From positions 682,001-746,000 of the forward strand of contig NZ_JAKRNM010000001.1 of assembly GCF_022346995.1 (NCBI RefSeq): DNA of 64,000 nt, given 5' to 3'. Made by a program: the position numbers and the translations under genes. Origin of the DNA: Paenibacillus sp. ACRRY. Lineage in GTDB: Bacteria; Bacillota; Bacilli; Paenibacillales; Paenibacillaceae. Positions 46,769 through 54,632 of this stretch are shown here, one piece after another. The stretch's first letter is position 1. Each line of letters opens with the position of its first letter. The notes under the pieces were generated by a model that saw only the letters and a program-made list of their open reading frames with translations, was not told the origin of the DNA and made no database searches.

Positions 46769-47683
46769 ATGAATGAAAAAAACATGATGTGTGATCTGGA
46801 AACGGGAGTATGTGGAGAGACAGGCGATGATGCCGTGCAAGAATTTATTCTAAATCCAATTGAAAAGAAGGTAACGATTTACTACGCAACAGATCCAATC
46901 TGTTCCCATTGCTGGGCACTTGAACCCGTATTGAATCGTTTTGTGGAAGAGTACGGTCACTATTTCGATCTAAACATTGTGATGGGAGGACTACTTGCTA
47001 GCTGGCAGGGTTTCTTGGATGGCGGTAATGGAATCCAAAAACCTTCTGATGTGGCGCAGCATTGGAAAGAAGTAGGTGAACACTCCCGGATGCCGATAGA
47101 TGGATCATTGTGGCATACCAACCCTATTCTTTCTTCGTATCCTCCTTCCCGAGTATATAAAGTAATTCAAAGCAAAGAGGGTGGGAAAGAACATGAATTT
47201 CTAAGAAGTGCTCGTGAATCGGTGTTTGCTTTCAATCGAAATGTTGCTGAAGAAGAAATATTGGTCGATATCGTTAACCAGTTGGGTATGGATGGTAAGC
47301 AAATTGTGGAAGAGGCCAGTTTAGAATCAGCCCAGGATCTATTGGAAGAGGATTTTCAAATGGTAGCTCGTCTTGGAGTCAGAGGTTTCCCTTCCATTGT
47401 TATGGTCAATGAAGAGAATAAAGGCGTAAAAATTGTGGGAGCGCGATCTCTGGAAACCTACGTGCAAGCTCTACAGCAAATGGTCAGTGAAGATCTCCAG
47501 CCTAAAGAGCTACCTACATTAGAAAAAGCACTTCATGCAGGAGAATTACGTTTCTCCAAAGAAATTGAAATCATGTATAACATTGAAAGAGACGCTGTGC
47601 AGTCGTTTGTTGAATCTCACTTACCTGATAACTCGTATCGTGTTCATCAGATTTTAAACGAGATGTACGTTCAGCGAATATAA
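46769..47683 (+). CDS. DsbA-fold thiol protein (SpxH/FrnE-like)
   Basis: A 304-residue thioredoxin-fold protein with an inserted helical domain and the active-site-like motif CSHC at 45-48 (DPICSHCWALEP). It lacks a signal peptide, so it is cytosolic. SpxH (YjbH) of Bacillus presents Spx to ClpXP and controls disulfide stress; FrnE-type relatives are oxidoreductases. It is longer at the N terminus and may be either. AAGGTGGG precedes the ATG. Divergent from the HxlR redox regulator, it probably takes part in thiol stress. Confidence 0.82.
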   Translation: MNEKNMMCDLETGVCGETGDDAVQEFILNPIEKKVTIYYATDPICSHCWALEPVLNRFVEEYGHYFDLNIVMGGLLASWQGFLDGGNGIQKPSDVAQHWKEVGEHSRMPIDGSLWHTNPILSSYPPSRVYKVIQSKEGGKEHEFLRSARESVFAFNRNVAEEEILVDIVNQLGMDGKQIVEEASLESAQDLLEEDFQMVARLGVRGFPSIVMVNEENKGVKIVGARSLETYVQALQQMVSEDLQPKELPTLEKALHAGELRFSKEIEIMYNIERDAVQSFVESHLPDNSYRVHQILNEMYVQRI

Positions 47684-47831
47684 GAGTGAAGCTAAAACCA
47701 TGGCATAAAACTGACGAGACAAAATGGGGCAAACATTCGGTTGCCGTCAATGCGTTAGAATAAAGTTAAGAAAAAATGAATGTAAGCCAATGGTTGTATG
47801 TATGAGTTGAGAAAATACGCTAAAGTCTCAT

Positions 47832-47860
47832 AAAAAGGCACCCGCCTAAAGGCAGGTGCC
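47832..47860 (-). terminator. Terminator of the BCCT transporter gene
   Basis: GGCACCCGCC-TAAA-GGCAGGTGCC (47837-47860), one mismatch; on the minus strand it is followed by TTTTT (47832-47836). Confidence 0.85.
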
Positions 47861-47900
47861 ATCTCTATAGTGATCAAGTATATATTACCTGCAAGGGATC

Positions 47901-49439
47901 TCATTTTGCGAGTTCTTGTTCCTCCAGCAGTCGTTTCAGTTTTTGGCGCTGCCGTTTTTCCTTCTGACGGCGTTCTCTGTCCTCAGCCTGCAAGGCTTTA
48001 AGTAGGGAAACACACATACCGATAAGGACAACAGCAAACGGCAGCGCGGCCACAATGGAGGCTGTCTGGAGGCCGTTTAAACCACCGCTAATCAATAATA
48101 CTACCGCGATGGCGGACTGCAAGATTCCCCAGGTTAATTTTACTCTTGTACTCGGATCCAACTTGCCATCTGAAGTCAGCATGCCCAGCACAAAGGTAGC
48201 CGAATCCGCCGACGTAATAAAGAAGATCATGATCAGAAGAGTAGCAACGAATGCTGTAATCGTGCCTAGAGGCAGCTGCTCCAGCATAAGGAATAGAGCG
48301 GTTGTTGTGTCTTCTTTGACGGCCTCCGCCAGATGGGTGGCATTGAACAATTCCAACTGAAGTCCGGTTCCTCCAAAGACGGAGAACCAGATAAATCCGA
48401 AGAGGCTTGGAATAACCATGACGTAAATTACAAATTCCTTAATGGTTCTTCCTTTGGATACCCTTGCGATAAACGTGCCAACAAAAGGTGCCCACGAGAT
48501 CCACCATGCCCAGTAAAATAGCGTCCAGGTTCCAATCCAGGTTTCTCTGGAGAACGGCGTCAGTCTCAAACTCATGTTAATAATATTCTGCAGGTAACTG
48601 CCCAAGGTGGTCGTGAATGTATCAAATATAAAAGAAGTCGGCCCAGTCACCAAAACAAACAACATTAATAGCACAGCTATAACGAGGTTGGTGTTGCTCA
48701 AAATCTTAATACCTTTATCCAGACCGGAGGTTGCCGAGATTAAAAACAAAACAGTTACAATGGCGATGATGACAACTTGGGACAGTGTTGAGTTGGGAAT
48801 ACCGAATAAGTAATTCAACCCCCCACCGATCTGAAGTGCACCCAAACCAAGCGAAGTCGCAACACCGAAGATGGTGGAAATGACGGCCAGAATATCAATG
48901 ACCTTGCCAAGCCAGCCTGCAGCAAGCCGTTCACCGATCAAAGGAATAAAGGTGGAACTGATTAGCCCCTTGTAGCCTTTCCGAAACTGGAAATAAGCGA
49001 GCGCTAAGCCGATGACGGTATAGATGGCCCAGGGATGCAGCCCCCAGTGGAAAAAGGAATAACGCATTGAAAGTCTTGCGGCTTGCGTTGTTTCGGGTAC
49101 CGCTCCTTCCGGTGCAGATAAATAGTGGGACAGCGGTTCAGCAACTCCCCAGAAAACCAGCCCAATACCCATACCAGCGCTAAACAGCATGGACAGCCAG
49201 GAAACCGTAGAATATTCCGGTTCATCATCGTCATCCCCCAGCCTGATACTGCCAAATCGGCTGAATGCCAGATAAAAAGCGAAGATCAGGAAGAACAGTG
49301 TCGCCAGCAAATAAAACCAGCCAAAATTCTGAATAGAGAAGTTGTAGGCTACGTTAGCTGCATTAGCCAGCTGATCTGGGGCGACAGCTCCCCATATTGC
49401 GAATAGTGCTACGATGATAATTGTGATTGTAAATACCAT
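47901..49439 (-). CDS. BCCT family transporter (glycine betaine/choline type)
   Basis: A 512-residue secondary transporter with about 12 helices. The betaine-carrier signature is present (GMGIGLVFWGVAEPLSHY near 95-112, and WTLFYWAWWISWAPFVGTFI near 290-310), the Trp-rich motif that lines the quaternary-amine site. These proteins take up osmoprotectants with sodium and are activated at high osmolarity; the charged C-terminal tail (EDRERRQKEKRQRQKLKR) fits the osmosensor role. GGAGGT precedes the ATG. The leader holds a terminator hairpin (49537-49572). Confidence 0.92.
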   Translation of the reverse strand: MVFTITIIIVALFAIWGAVAPDQLANAANVAYNFSIQNFGWFYLLATLFFLIFAFYLAFSRFGSIRLGDDDDEPEYSTVSWLSMLFSAGMGIGLVFWGVAEPLSHYLSAPEGAVPETTQAARLSMRYSFFHWGLHPWAIYTVIGLALAYFQFRKGYKGLISSTFIPLIGERLAAGWLGKVIDILAVISTIFGVATSLGLGALQIGGGLNYLFGIPNSTLSQVVIIAIVTVLFLISATSGLDKGIKILSNTNLVIAVLLMLFVLVTGPTSFIFDTFTTTLGSYLQNIINMSLRLTPFSRETWIGTWTLFYWAWWISWAPFVGTFIARVSKGRTIKEFVIYVMVIPSLFGFIWFSVFGGTGLQLELFNATHLAEAVKEDTTTALFLMLEQLPLGTITAFVATLLIMIFFITSADSATFVLGMLTSDGKLDPSTRVKLTWGILQSAIAVVLLISGGLNGLQTASIVAALPFAVVLIGMCVSLLKALQAEDRERRQKEKRQRQKLKRLLEEQELAK

Positions 49440-49529
49440 GAAGAGACCTCCGTTATGTAAGCTTCATCCAACTTTTCCGTAGTATTTACTAGTCCAGCAT
49501 GTAATATTTCGGAAAGCCAGCTGTTGATA

Positions 49530-49572
49530 AAATAAAACAAACCGCCTTGTGTTGAAACACCCGACGGTTTGT
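49530..49572 (-). promoter_or_regulatory. Terminator hairpin in the BCCT gene leader (attenuator candidate)
   Basis: ACAAACCG (49537-49544) pairs with CGGTTTGT (49565-49572), with an inner GTGTT-GA-AACAC stem; on the minus strand it is followed by TTTTATTTTAT. The gene upstream on this side points the other way, so the hairpin can only act on the transporter's own transcript. A promoter-like TTTAAC-18-TATTAT lies further upstream on the minus strand. Confidence 0.6.
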
Positions 49573-49691
49573 ATAGATTCTGCCAAAATAATATGTTATC
49601 TATAATTGCCTGTTAAACCTGAGATGATGGATCGAGAATTTCGGTTTTTAGTTATAGAGATTCTGAAGGAAGAAATGAAAGGGAGAGAAAG

Positions 49692-50453
49692 ATGAGAAGA
49701 CTCGAGTCCGGTATACCAATAGACAACGAATTATTTTTAGATATTGTCAGGTATGAACACGTAACACTAAGCGGAACGACCATAAAAAACTCGAATATTG
49801 GTTCACCCATATTTTGGAGCTGTACTCTGCATCATCTTGTATTTGACAACTGTGATCTTACAAATGCGAGATTTTTTGCCGGTAGTACGATTGAGCATTG
49901 TACATTTATTCGTTCTGACTTGCGCTCTATTGGCATTGCCAGAGGCGAAGCTGTTTTCACCAATTGCGAATTTTCTTCCTGCGATATGAGAGGCATGACC
50001 TTGGAGAATGCTACGTTTATCGACTGTATTTTTGTTAAATGTAGATTCAATGACCGGATTTTGCAAGCGGCGAATATCGTCAATTGTTCCTTTACCGGCA
50101 AGCTAGTGGATATTACATTTGAGGGAAATGGGAAACAAAAGCTAATCGCCAATTTTGAAAACTGCATCCTTGAAGGTGTTCGTTTTGTAAACTGTGACCT
50201 GACACAATGTATACCGCCAAAATCCAAAAACCATCTGTATGTTGAACAGGTATCCGCACGTGTGAAAAATGCGATGACGAAGATAGACGATGACCCTAAT
50301 TTATCTGACGATGATCGAAAAGTACTTGTACGCAGTTTGCGCAAGCTTGAGCATATGGAACAATATATTTTCAACACGGTACATATGAAGAAAATGTATG
50401 GTGATGTTTTTGTTGAACGATTTTTAAGTAGTCTGGAGCTTAACAAAGCTTAA
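49692..50453 (+). CDS. Pentapeptide-repeat protein
   Basis: A 253-residue protein. Residues 30-170 are a run of five-residue repeats of A(D/N)Lxx type (for example FDNCDLTNARFFAGSTIEHC, then CEFSSCDMRGMTLENATFID), forming a right-handed quadrilateral helix; several cysteines sit inside. The last 70 residues (KIDDDPNLSDDDRKVLVRSL on) are helical. Related proteins protect DNA gyrase from quinolones, but most have no known role and this one is not close enough to say. It is divergent from the BCCT gene. Confidence 0.82.
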   Translation: MRRLESGIPIDNELFLDIVRYEHVTLSGTTIKNSNIGSPIFWSCTLHHLVFDNCDLTNARFFAGSTIEHCTFIRSDLRSIGIARGEAVFTNCEFSSCDMRGMTLENATFIDCIFVKCRFNDRILQAANIVNCSFTGKLVDITFEGNGKQKLIANFENCILEGVRFVNCDLTQCIPPKSKNHLYVEQVSARVKNAMTKIDDDPNLSDDDRKVLVRSLRKLEHMEQYIFNTVHMKKMYGDVFVERFLSSLELNKA

Positions 50454-50537
50454 AAAACAGTTATGTGGGCCTCATTATAAGGAGTATATGACATAACGGT
50501 CCCCTCCAGGAGGTTTTTTATCTCACCAGGAGTACAT

Positions 50538-50571
50538 GAAGGGCAGCTTCAGTACACCAAAGCTGACCTTC
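50538..50571 (+). terminator. Probable terminator after the pentapeptide gene
   Basis: GAAGGGCAGCTT (50538-50549) pairs with AAGCTGACCTTC (50560-50571) with one mismatch; the T run after it is weak. Confidence 0.5.
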
Positions 50572-50629
50572 TCACATATTTTCATTAAATGTATTTTTTT
50601 ACTTTGTATTTGTGATTTATTGATGTGTT

Positions 50630-51100
50630 TCATCTCGACAAGTTATACGTTATCAAATTGTTGTATTTATCAGCATGTTTTTGTTCGTCAAGTATAATTC
50701 CCCAGAGAGTATCCTTGTATATTCCATACGGAAGTCCAAACCAAATCCTTCTGTACTTTCCAACAGCTGCTAATTCACCTTCGAAAGCCCTTTGTAGTCC
50801 ACTTATATAAGAGTTTATTGGAACATATTGTTCGCCACTCTCACCTGATACGTCTTGGCCCGTGAGATCTTTATACATTTGTCGAAACATCATGTTGTGT
50901 CCTCGTTCATCATTTCGTATTCCTGTAATAATTGTAGCTTGAGTTGAATTTGGAGCGAGAATGATAAGCTCATCGTAAAATAACTCATCATTTTTTTCAC
51001 CTTGAACTGCTTCCCTGATTAAGTTAATGGCCTCTACCGTTGGGGTGGACCAAATAGGTGCGAAAGTGGACCTATAGTAATAAGGATATGTGTTATACAT
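50630..51100 (-). CDS. Ferritin-like di-iron domain protein
   Basis: Start set at ATG 51100 after GGAGGGA; a longer reading upstream lacks a site. The 156-residue helical bundle has paired ExxH motifs ERGH (65-68) and EQKH (139-142) and further glutamates at 35 and 108, the ligand set of a rubrerythrin/ferritin-like di-iron protein. The Tyr/Pro-rich N terminus (YNTYPYYYRSTF) resembles spore-associated members of this group in Bacillales. It may protect against oxidative damage; role inferred. Confidence 0.82.
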   Translation of the reverse strand: MYNTYPYYYRSTFAPIWSTPTVEAINLIREAVQGEKNDELFYDELIILAPNSTQATIITGIRNDERGHNMMFRQMYKDLTGQDVSGESGEQYVPINSYISGLQRAFEGELAAVGKYRRIWFGLPYGIYKDTLWGIILDEQKHADKYNNLITYNLSR

Positions 51101-51278
51101 GTTAATCCCTCCGTAATTAATAATGGTCACTATATGTTCAAAAGCCCATTTAGGTTCAATTTATAAATTTTTTGATCCAGTCACTGTGTTTAGTTCAAAA
51201 AGGTGTTTTTATCCACTTTATACCTTGTATAACGTGAACTTGGAATGGAGACGGTATGAAGAAAAAGGTGGATAAGAA

Positions 51279-51902
51279 ATGTATCGTTTGTTTATATCGT
51301 TAATCTGTCTATGTATGTTGGTTTCACCAGCGCATGCTTCCCCATCCTCTGAAGATGCAAGTTCTCTTATAAATGAACTCCGTAAAGGAGGGTATATTCT
51401 TTATGTTCGTCATGGGGAGGCGAATGTAGGAGAGGATCAACCTGGATTTAATCCGATGGATTGTTCCACCCAAAGGAACTTAAGTGTCAGAGGTAGAGAT
51501 CAAGCAAATAAATATGGTGAAGCCATTCGAAAACTCAATATACCCATTACTCTTCCGGTAGAATCAGGTCCACTATGTAGAACTGTTCAAACTGCCGAAG
51601 CGGCATTCGGTACACAAAATGTAACTATTAAAGAATTTTGGTTGAATATATATGAGCTTAGCAAGAACATAGGTGCTGAAGATTCACAAAAAATACTTCA
51701 GGAATTTACCAATGATGTTGAACATGTACCACCTAATCATTCAAATAGAGTTATAATAGCTCACTCTTTTCCATCCGGTATTGGGCTAGGTAACATCCCA
51801 TATATGGGGACGGTAGTAGTAAAACCGCTGGGAAATAACAGAGGATATGAGGTTATTGGAAGATTGGCCCTTGAGGATTTATTAATGCAAGCCAATATGT
51901 AG
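51279..51902 (+). CDS. Secreted histidine phosphatase family protein
   Basis: A 207-residue protein with a signal peptide (cut after AHA at 20) and the RHG motif (VRHGEA, Arg44-His45) typical of the histidine phosphatase superfamily. Further matches are GPLCRTVQTAEAAFG (second Arg) and IIAHSFPSG (the second catalytic His). It is exported and may act on phosphorylated small molecules outside the cell. AAAAAGGTGG precedes the ATG. Confidence 0.88.
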   Translation: MYRLFISLICLCMLVSPAHASPSSEDASSLINELRKGGYILYVRHGEANVGEDQPGFNPMDCSTQRNLSVRGRDQANKYGEAIRKLNIPITLPVESGPLCRTVQTAEAAFGTQNVTIKEFWLNIYELSKNIGAEDSQKILQEFTNDVEHVPPNHSNRVIIAHSFPSGIGLGNIPYMGTVVVKPLGNNRGYEVIGRLALEDLLMQANM

Positions 51903-52068
51903 TTATCGGTAATTTTCTTTTCTTAGTGAATGGATGGTGACCTTGTGGGAAGGGAGAGCTTGGATATAGAAGTCTGGTGCCTTGCTTGTATACCGTATGA
52001 AATAGTGGTAATTATAACATTTAAAGAAAGACATATTACACAACGTTTAGCAAGAAAGGAACATCAAC

Positions 52069-52929
52069 GTGCCAGAATGGTTAGAGGTTGTATTTCGAAC
52101 GTTATCTGCCGTTACAATTCTGTTTATAATCACAAAAATTTTAGGCAAGCGTCAAATTTCTCAATTATCCTTGTTTGAGTATATAACAGGGATTACTTTA
52201 GGGAACCTGGTGGGGTATATATCATTAGACACAGATACCACTTGGTACTTAGGTTTCATCGCATTGTTTGTATGGGTAGTCGTGTCTACGGGAGCGGAAT
52301 ATTTAACGATGAAAAGTAAAAGGATCCGGGACATCGTGGATGGGAGATCAACGATTCTCATCGAAAATGGGACTGTAAATGAAAAAGCATTAGAGAAAGA
52401 GCGATTGACGATCGATGAATTTCTGGAGCAGCTTCGTAAGAAAGATGTGTTTCGCGTTGCCGATGTTGAGTTTGCAGTCATGGAACAGAGCGGAGATATC
52501 AGCGTCATGCTCAAAAAGGAGTATCAACCACTCACCGCAGATAGTTTAGGTTACCATATCTCATCCGAAGAAGAACCGAGAACAATCATTATGGACGGTC
52601 ATATCTTATCAGATGTGTTAAAAACAGCAGAACTGAAAGAAGAATGGGTACGAAAGGAGCTCCGCAAACTTAATTTGACATTGGACCAAGTGTATATTGG
52701 TCAGATCGATAGTAAGGGAGAACTCTCCGTACAGACGGGTACAGAATCTTTCCCCAAACCTGCCAATTCAAGTCCGAAGGATCAAATTACGGAGTTAGTG
52801 AAACGACTACAGGATGATCTAATGATGCGTAAAGAGCTCGCTTCCAATGATAAGGATAGGCTTAAATATCAAGAAGCGTTAGATCAATTCAGAACGGTAA
52901 TGCATGCATATCAGAATAAACAAACCTAG
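52069..52929 (+). CDS. DUF421 family membrane protein (YetF-like)
   Basis: A 286-residue protein: three N-terminal membrane helices (about 5-80) and two DUF421 cytosolic units (TMKSKRIRDIVDGRSTILIE, then RLTIDEFLEQLRKKDVFRV), followed by a charged C-terminal helix. It starts at GTG 52069 with AAAGGAA before it. DUF421 proteins occur in sporulating Bacillales, often in germination or stress sets; the biochemical role is unknown. Confidence 0.85.
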   Translation: MPEWLEVVFRTLSAVTILFIITKILGKRQISQLSLFEYITGITLGNLVGYISLDTDTTWYLGFIALFVWVVVSTGAEYLTMKSKRIRDIVDGRSTILIENGTVNEKALEKERLTIDEFLEQLRKKDVFRVADVEFAVMEQSGDISVMLKKEYQPLTADSLGYHISSEEEPRTIIMDGHILSDVLKTAELKEEWVRKELRKLNLTLDQVYIGQIDSKGELSVQTGTESFPKPANSSPKDQITELVKRLQDDLMMRKELASNDKDRLKYQEALDQFRTVMHAYQNKQT

Positions 52930-52964
52930 ATGTTGTAATATAGTTTGACTTCACATCAAAATGC

Positions 52965-52992
52965 AAAAGCCCAAGCTTCGGCTTGGGTTTTG
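52965..52992 (+). terminator. Terminator after the DUF421 gene
   Basis: CCCAAGC-TTCG-GCTTGGG (52970-52987), with AAAAG before it and TTTTG after it, so it can act in both directions. Confidence 0.88.
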
Positions 52993-53345
52993 TTATCTGT
53001 TTTTGGAGGAAACTTGAGGTTTTGATGATGGTTTCGCGTTTAACTTCACCATTTCACTAATACTGATCGGCACTATGTTACCAGACCATTGAGGAACCAT
53101 TGTTCTAATTACCTTTGCAGTCTTAAGTCCTGCATTTCCAACATGCCCGATGGTCACACATGTATCTTGTAACTCTAATCTCTTCTCAATGAGTTTCATT
53201 TGTTTGGTAATATGTTCGGTCGTATGGTTATCATCCAGAAAAATTTCATTCTCAATAAAAGGTATTTCTTTTACTGCAACAAAAAGAGGCCTCGCTCCTT
53301 ACATACATCGAGAACGATGGACAAGATTTGCCGATTGGTGAACTT
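52993..53345 (-). pseudogene. Remnant of a divergent polysaccharide deacetylase (YibQ-like) gene
   Basis: On the minus strand the C-terminal part reads RPLFVAVKEIPFIENEIFLD, HTTEHITKQMKLIEKRLELQ, then VTIGHVGNAGLKTAKVIRTM and PISISEMVKL. That is the end of the divergent polysaccharide deacetylase fold. Upstream, in a different frame, NRQILSIVLDVCKERG is the preceding strand-helix of the same fold, so a frameshift lies near 53300. The first two thirds of the gene are missing. The intact short frame at its 3' end has no plausible start of its own. Confidence 0.6.
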
Positions 53346-53380
53346 ATTCAGAGATGAACGAGTACAATTAGGCTCCAAAA

Positions 53381-53430
53381 AAAAGGACCGTAAGTATTCA
53401 TCTCCCATCGATGAATGATTCGGTCCTTTT
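53381..53430. terminator. Bidirectional terminator
   Basis: AAAAGGACCG (53381-53390) pairs with CGGTCCTTTT (53421-53430); inside is a second perfect stem ATTCATC/GATGAAT. Poly-A before and T run after permit use in both directions. Confidence 0.8.
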
Positions 53431-53514
53431 ATATTTATCCTGTACCTTCATACCTTTACAGCATCTTTATAAAAATATCCATTGAACGACGGTTACGGAC
53501 TCCGCCTCTCTTTG

Positions 53515-53772
53515 TTAACGTCTTCGGAAGGCTCCGCCGCGTGCCAGAGCGAAGAAGATGAGCAGGGCAATAATCGAGCCAACAATAGCTGGAATAATAT
53601 GAAATCCGCCAATCACTGGCCCTCTTGGTCCCAACAATTCTGTTCCTAACCAGGAACCGATAAAACCCGCAATAATGTTCCCAAGAACACCGCCCGGTAC
53701 GTCTCGCCCAATCAAGTTGCCGCTTAACCAGCCAATAAGTCCACCAACAATAAGTACCCAGAGCAGATCCAT
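53515..53772 (-). CDS. GlsB/YeaQ/YmgE family stress membrane protein
   Basis: An 85-residue protein with three membrane helices and Gly-rich turns (GGLIGWLSGNLIGRD, IIAGFIGSWLG), the transglycosylase-associated/GlsB pattern. AAAGGAG precedes the ATG. These proteins accumulate in general stress; they anchor Asp23-family proteins in Gram-positive bacteria. It is divergent from the two-component system at 53925. Confidence 0.9.
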   Translation of the reverse strand: MDLLWVLIVGGLIGWLSGNLIGRDVPGGVLGNIIAGFIGSWLGTELLGPRGPVIGGFHIIPAIVGSIIALLIFFALARGGAFRRR

Positions 53773-53924
53773 GGATTGACACTCCTTTCTTCGGGTTTAT
53801 TACAAGTTATGTTGGGGTCAGTGGAATATACCTCATCTTCCAGTTGGTGGAGGAATCTAAAGTGACTGTGCTAAGATGAGAATAAATGTTGATTCAAGCT
53901 GGACAAGGCTAGAGGGGGTGCACA

Positions 53925-54632
53925 TTGAAGAAAATACTTGTTATTGACGATGAAGTCGCGATTAGAGATTTAATTGAGCTCGTACTGAGAAGAGAAAACT
54001 ACGTCGTTCAAACGGCTGAAAACGGTAAGATAGCCCTGCAGCTTCTGGATGCTTTTGGGCCGGACCTGGTGGTGCTTGACTTGATGCTGCCTGACTGCTC
54101 CGGATATGATCTGTGCAAGGAAATCACCGGGAAACGTGCCGTTCCCGTGATCATGCTCTCTGCCAAAAATGAGGTAATCGACAAGGTGCTCGGACTAGAG
54201 CTAGGGGCGGAAGATTACATGACCAAACCCTTTGACAATCGTGAATTGCTCGCTCGAATCAAGGTGATTCTGAGAAGAAACGAGAGCAAGGAGGATTCAA
54301 GTGAAGGAACAGAAGTGAAATCTACACGCATCATTCATGAAGAGCTGACATTTGACCTGGAAAGCCGAAGGGTGCTGAAAAACGGTGTACCCGTTTCTTT
54401 AACGGCCAAAGAGTTTAAAATTCTGGAAACGTTACTCAGAAGGCCAGACAAAATCTTTACCCGGGATGAGCTGCTGCAGATCGGATGGGGATATGACTTT
54501 ATGGGAGACAGTCGAAGTGTGGATATGACCATCATGCGATTACGGAAGAAGCTTGAGGATAACGCGGACGAACCGAAGTATGTCAGGACGATCTATGGAT
54601 TTGGCTATCAACTTGGAGGTGGCGAGGGCTGA
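53925..54632 (+). CDS. Response regulator, OmpR/PhoB family
   Basis: A 235-residue regulator beginning at TTG 53925, after AGAGGGGGTG. Its receiver domain has Asp52 (LDLMLPDCSG) and Lys in TKPFDN; the winged helix is at about 135-232 (LTAKEFKILETLL, SVDMTIMRLRKKL). The kinase gene overlaps its end by four bases. A likely target is the lipoprotein gene that follows the pair. Confidence 0.93.
   Translation: MKKILVIDDEVAIRDLIELVLRRENYVVQTAENGKIALQLLDAFGPDLVVLDLMLPDCSGYDLCKEITGKRAVPVIMLSAKNEVIDKVLGLELGAEDYMTKPFDNRELLARIKVILRRNESKEDSSEGTEVKSTRIIHEELTFDLESRRVLKNGVPVSLTAKEFKILETLLRRPDKIFTRDELLQIGWGYDFMGDSRSVDMTIMRLRKKLEDNADEPKYVRTIYGFGYQLGGGEG

Noticed and set aside
43362..50533. Shared 12-mer CTCACCAGGAGT at about 43362 and 50522
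   Set aside because: Repeats of this length are expected by chance many times in 64 kb and the contexts differ.
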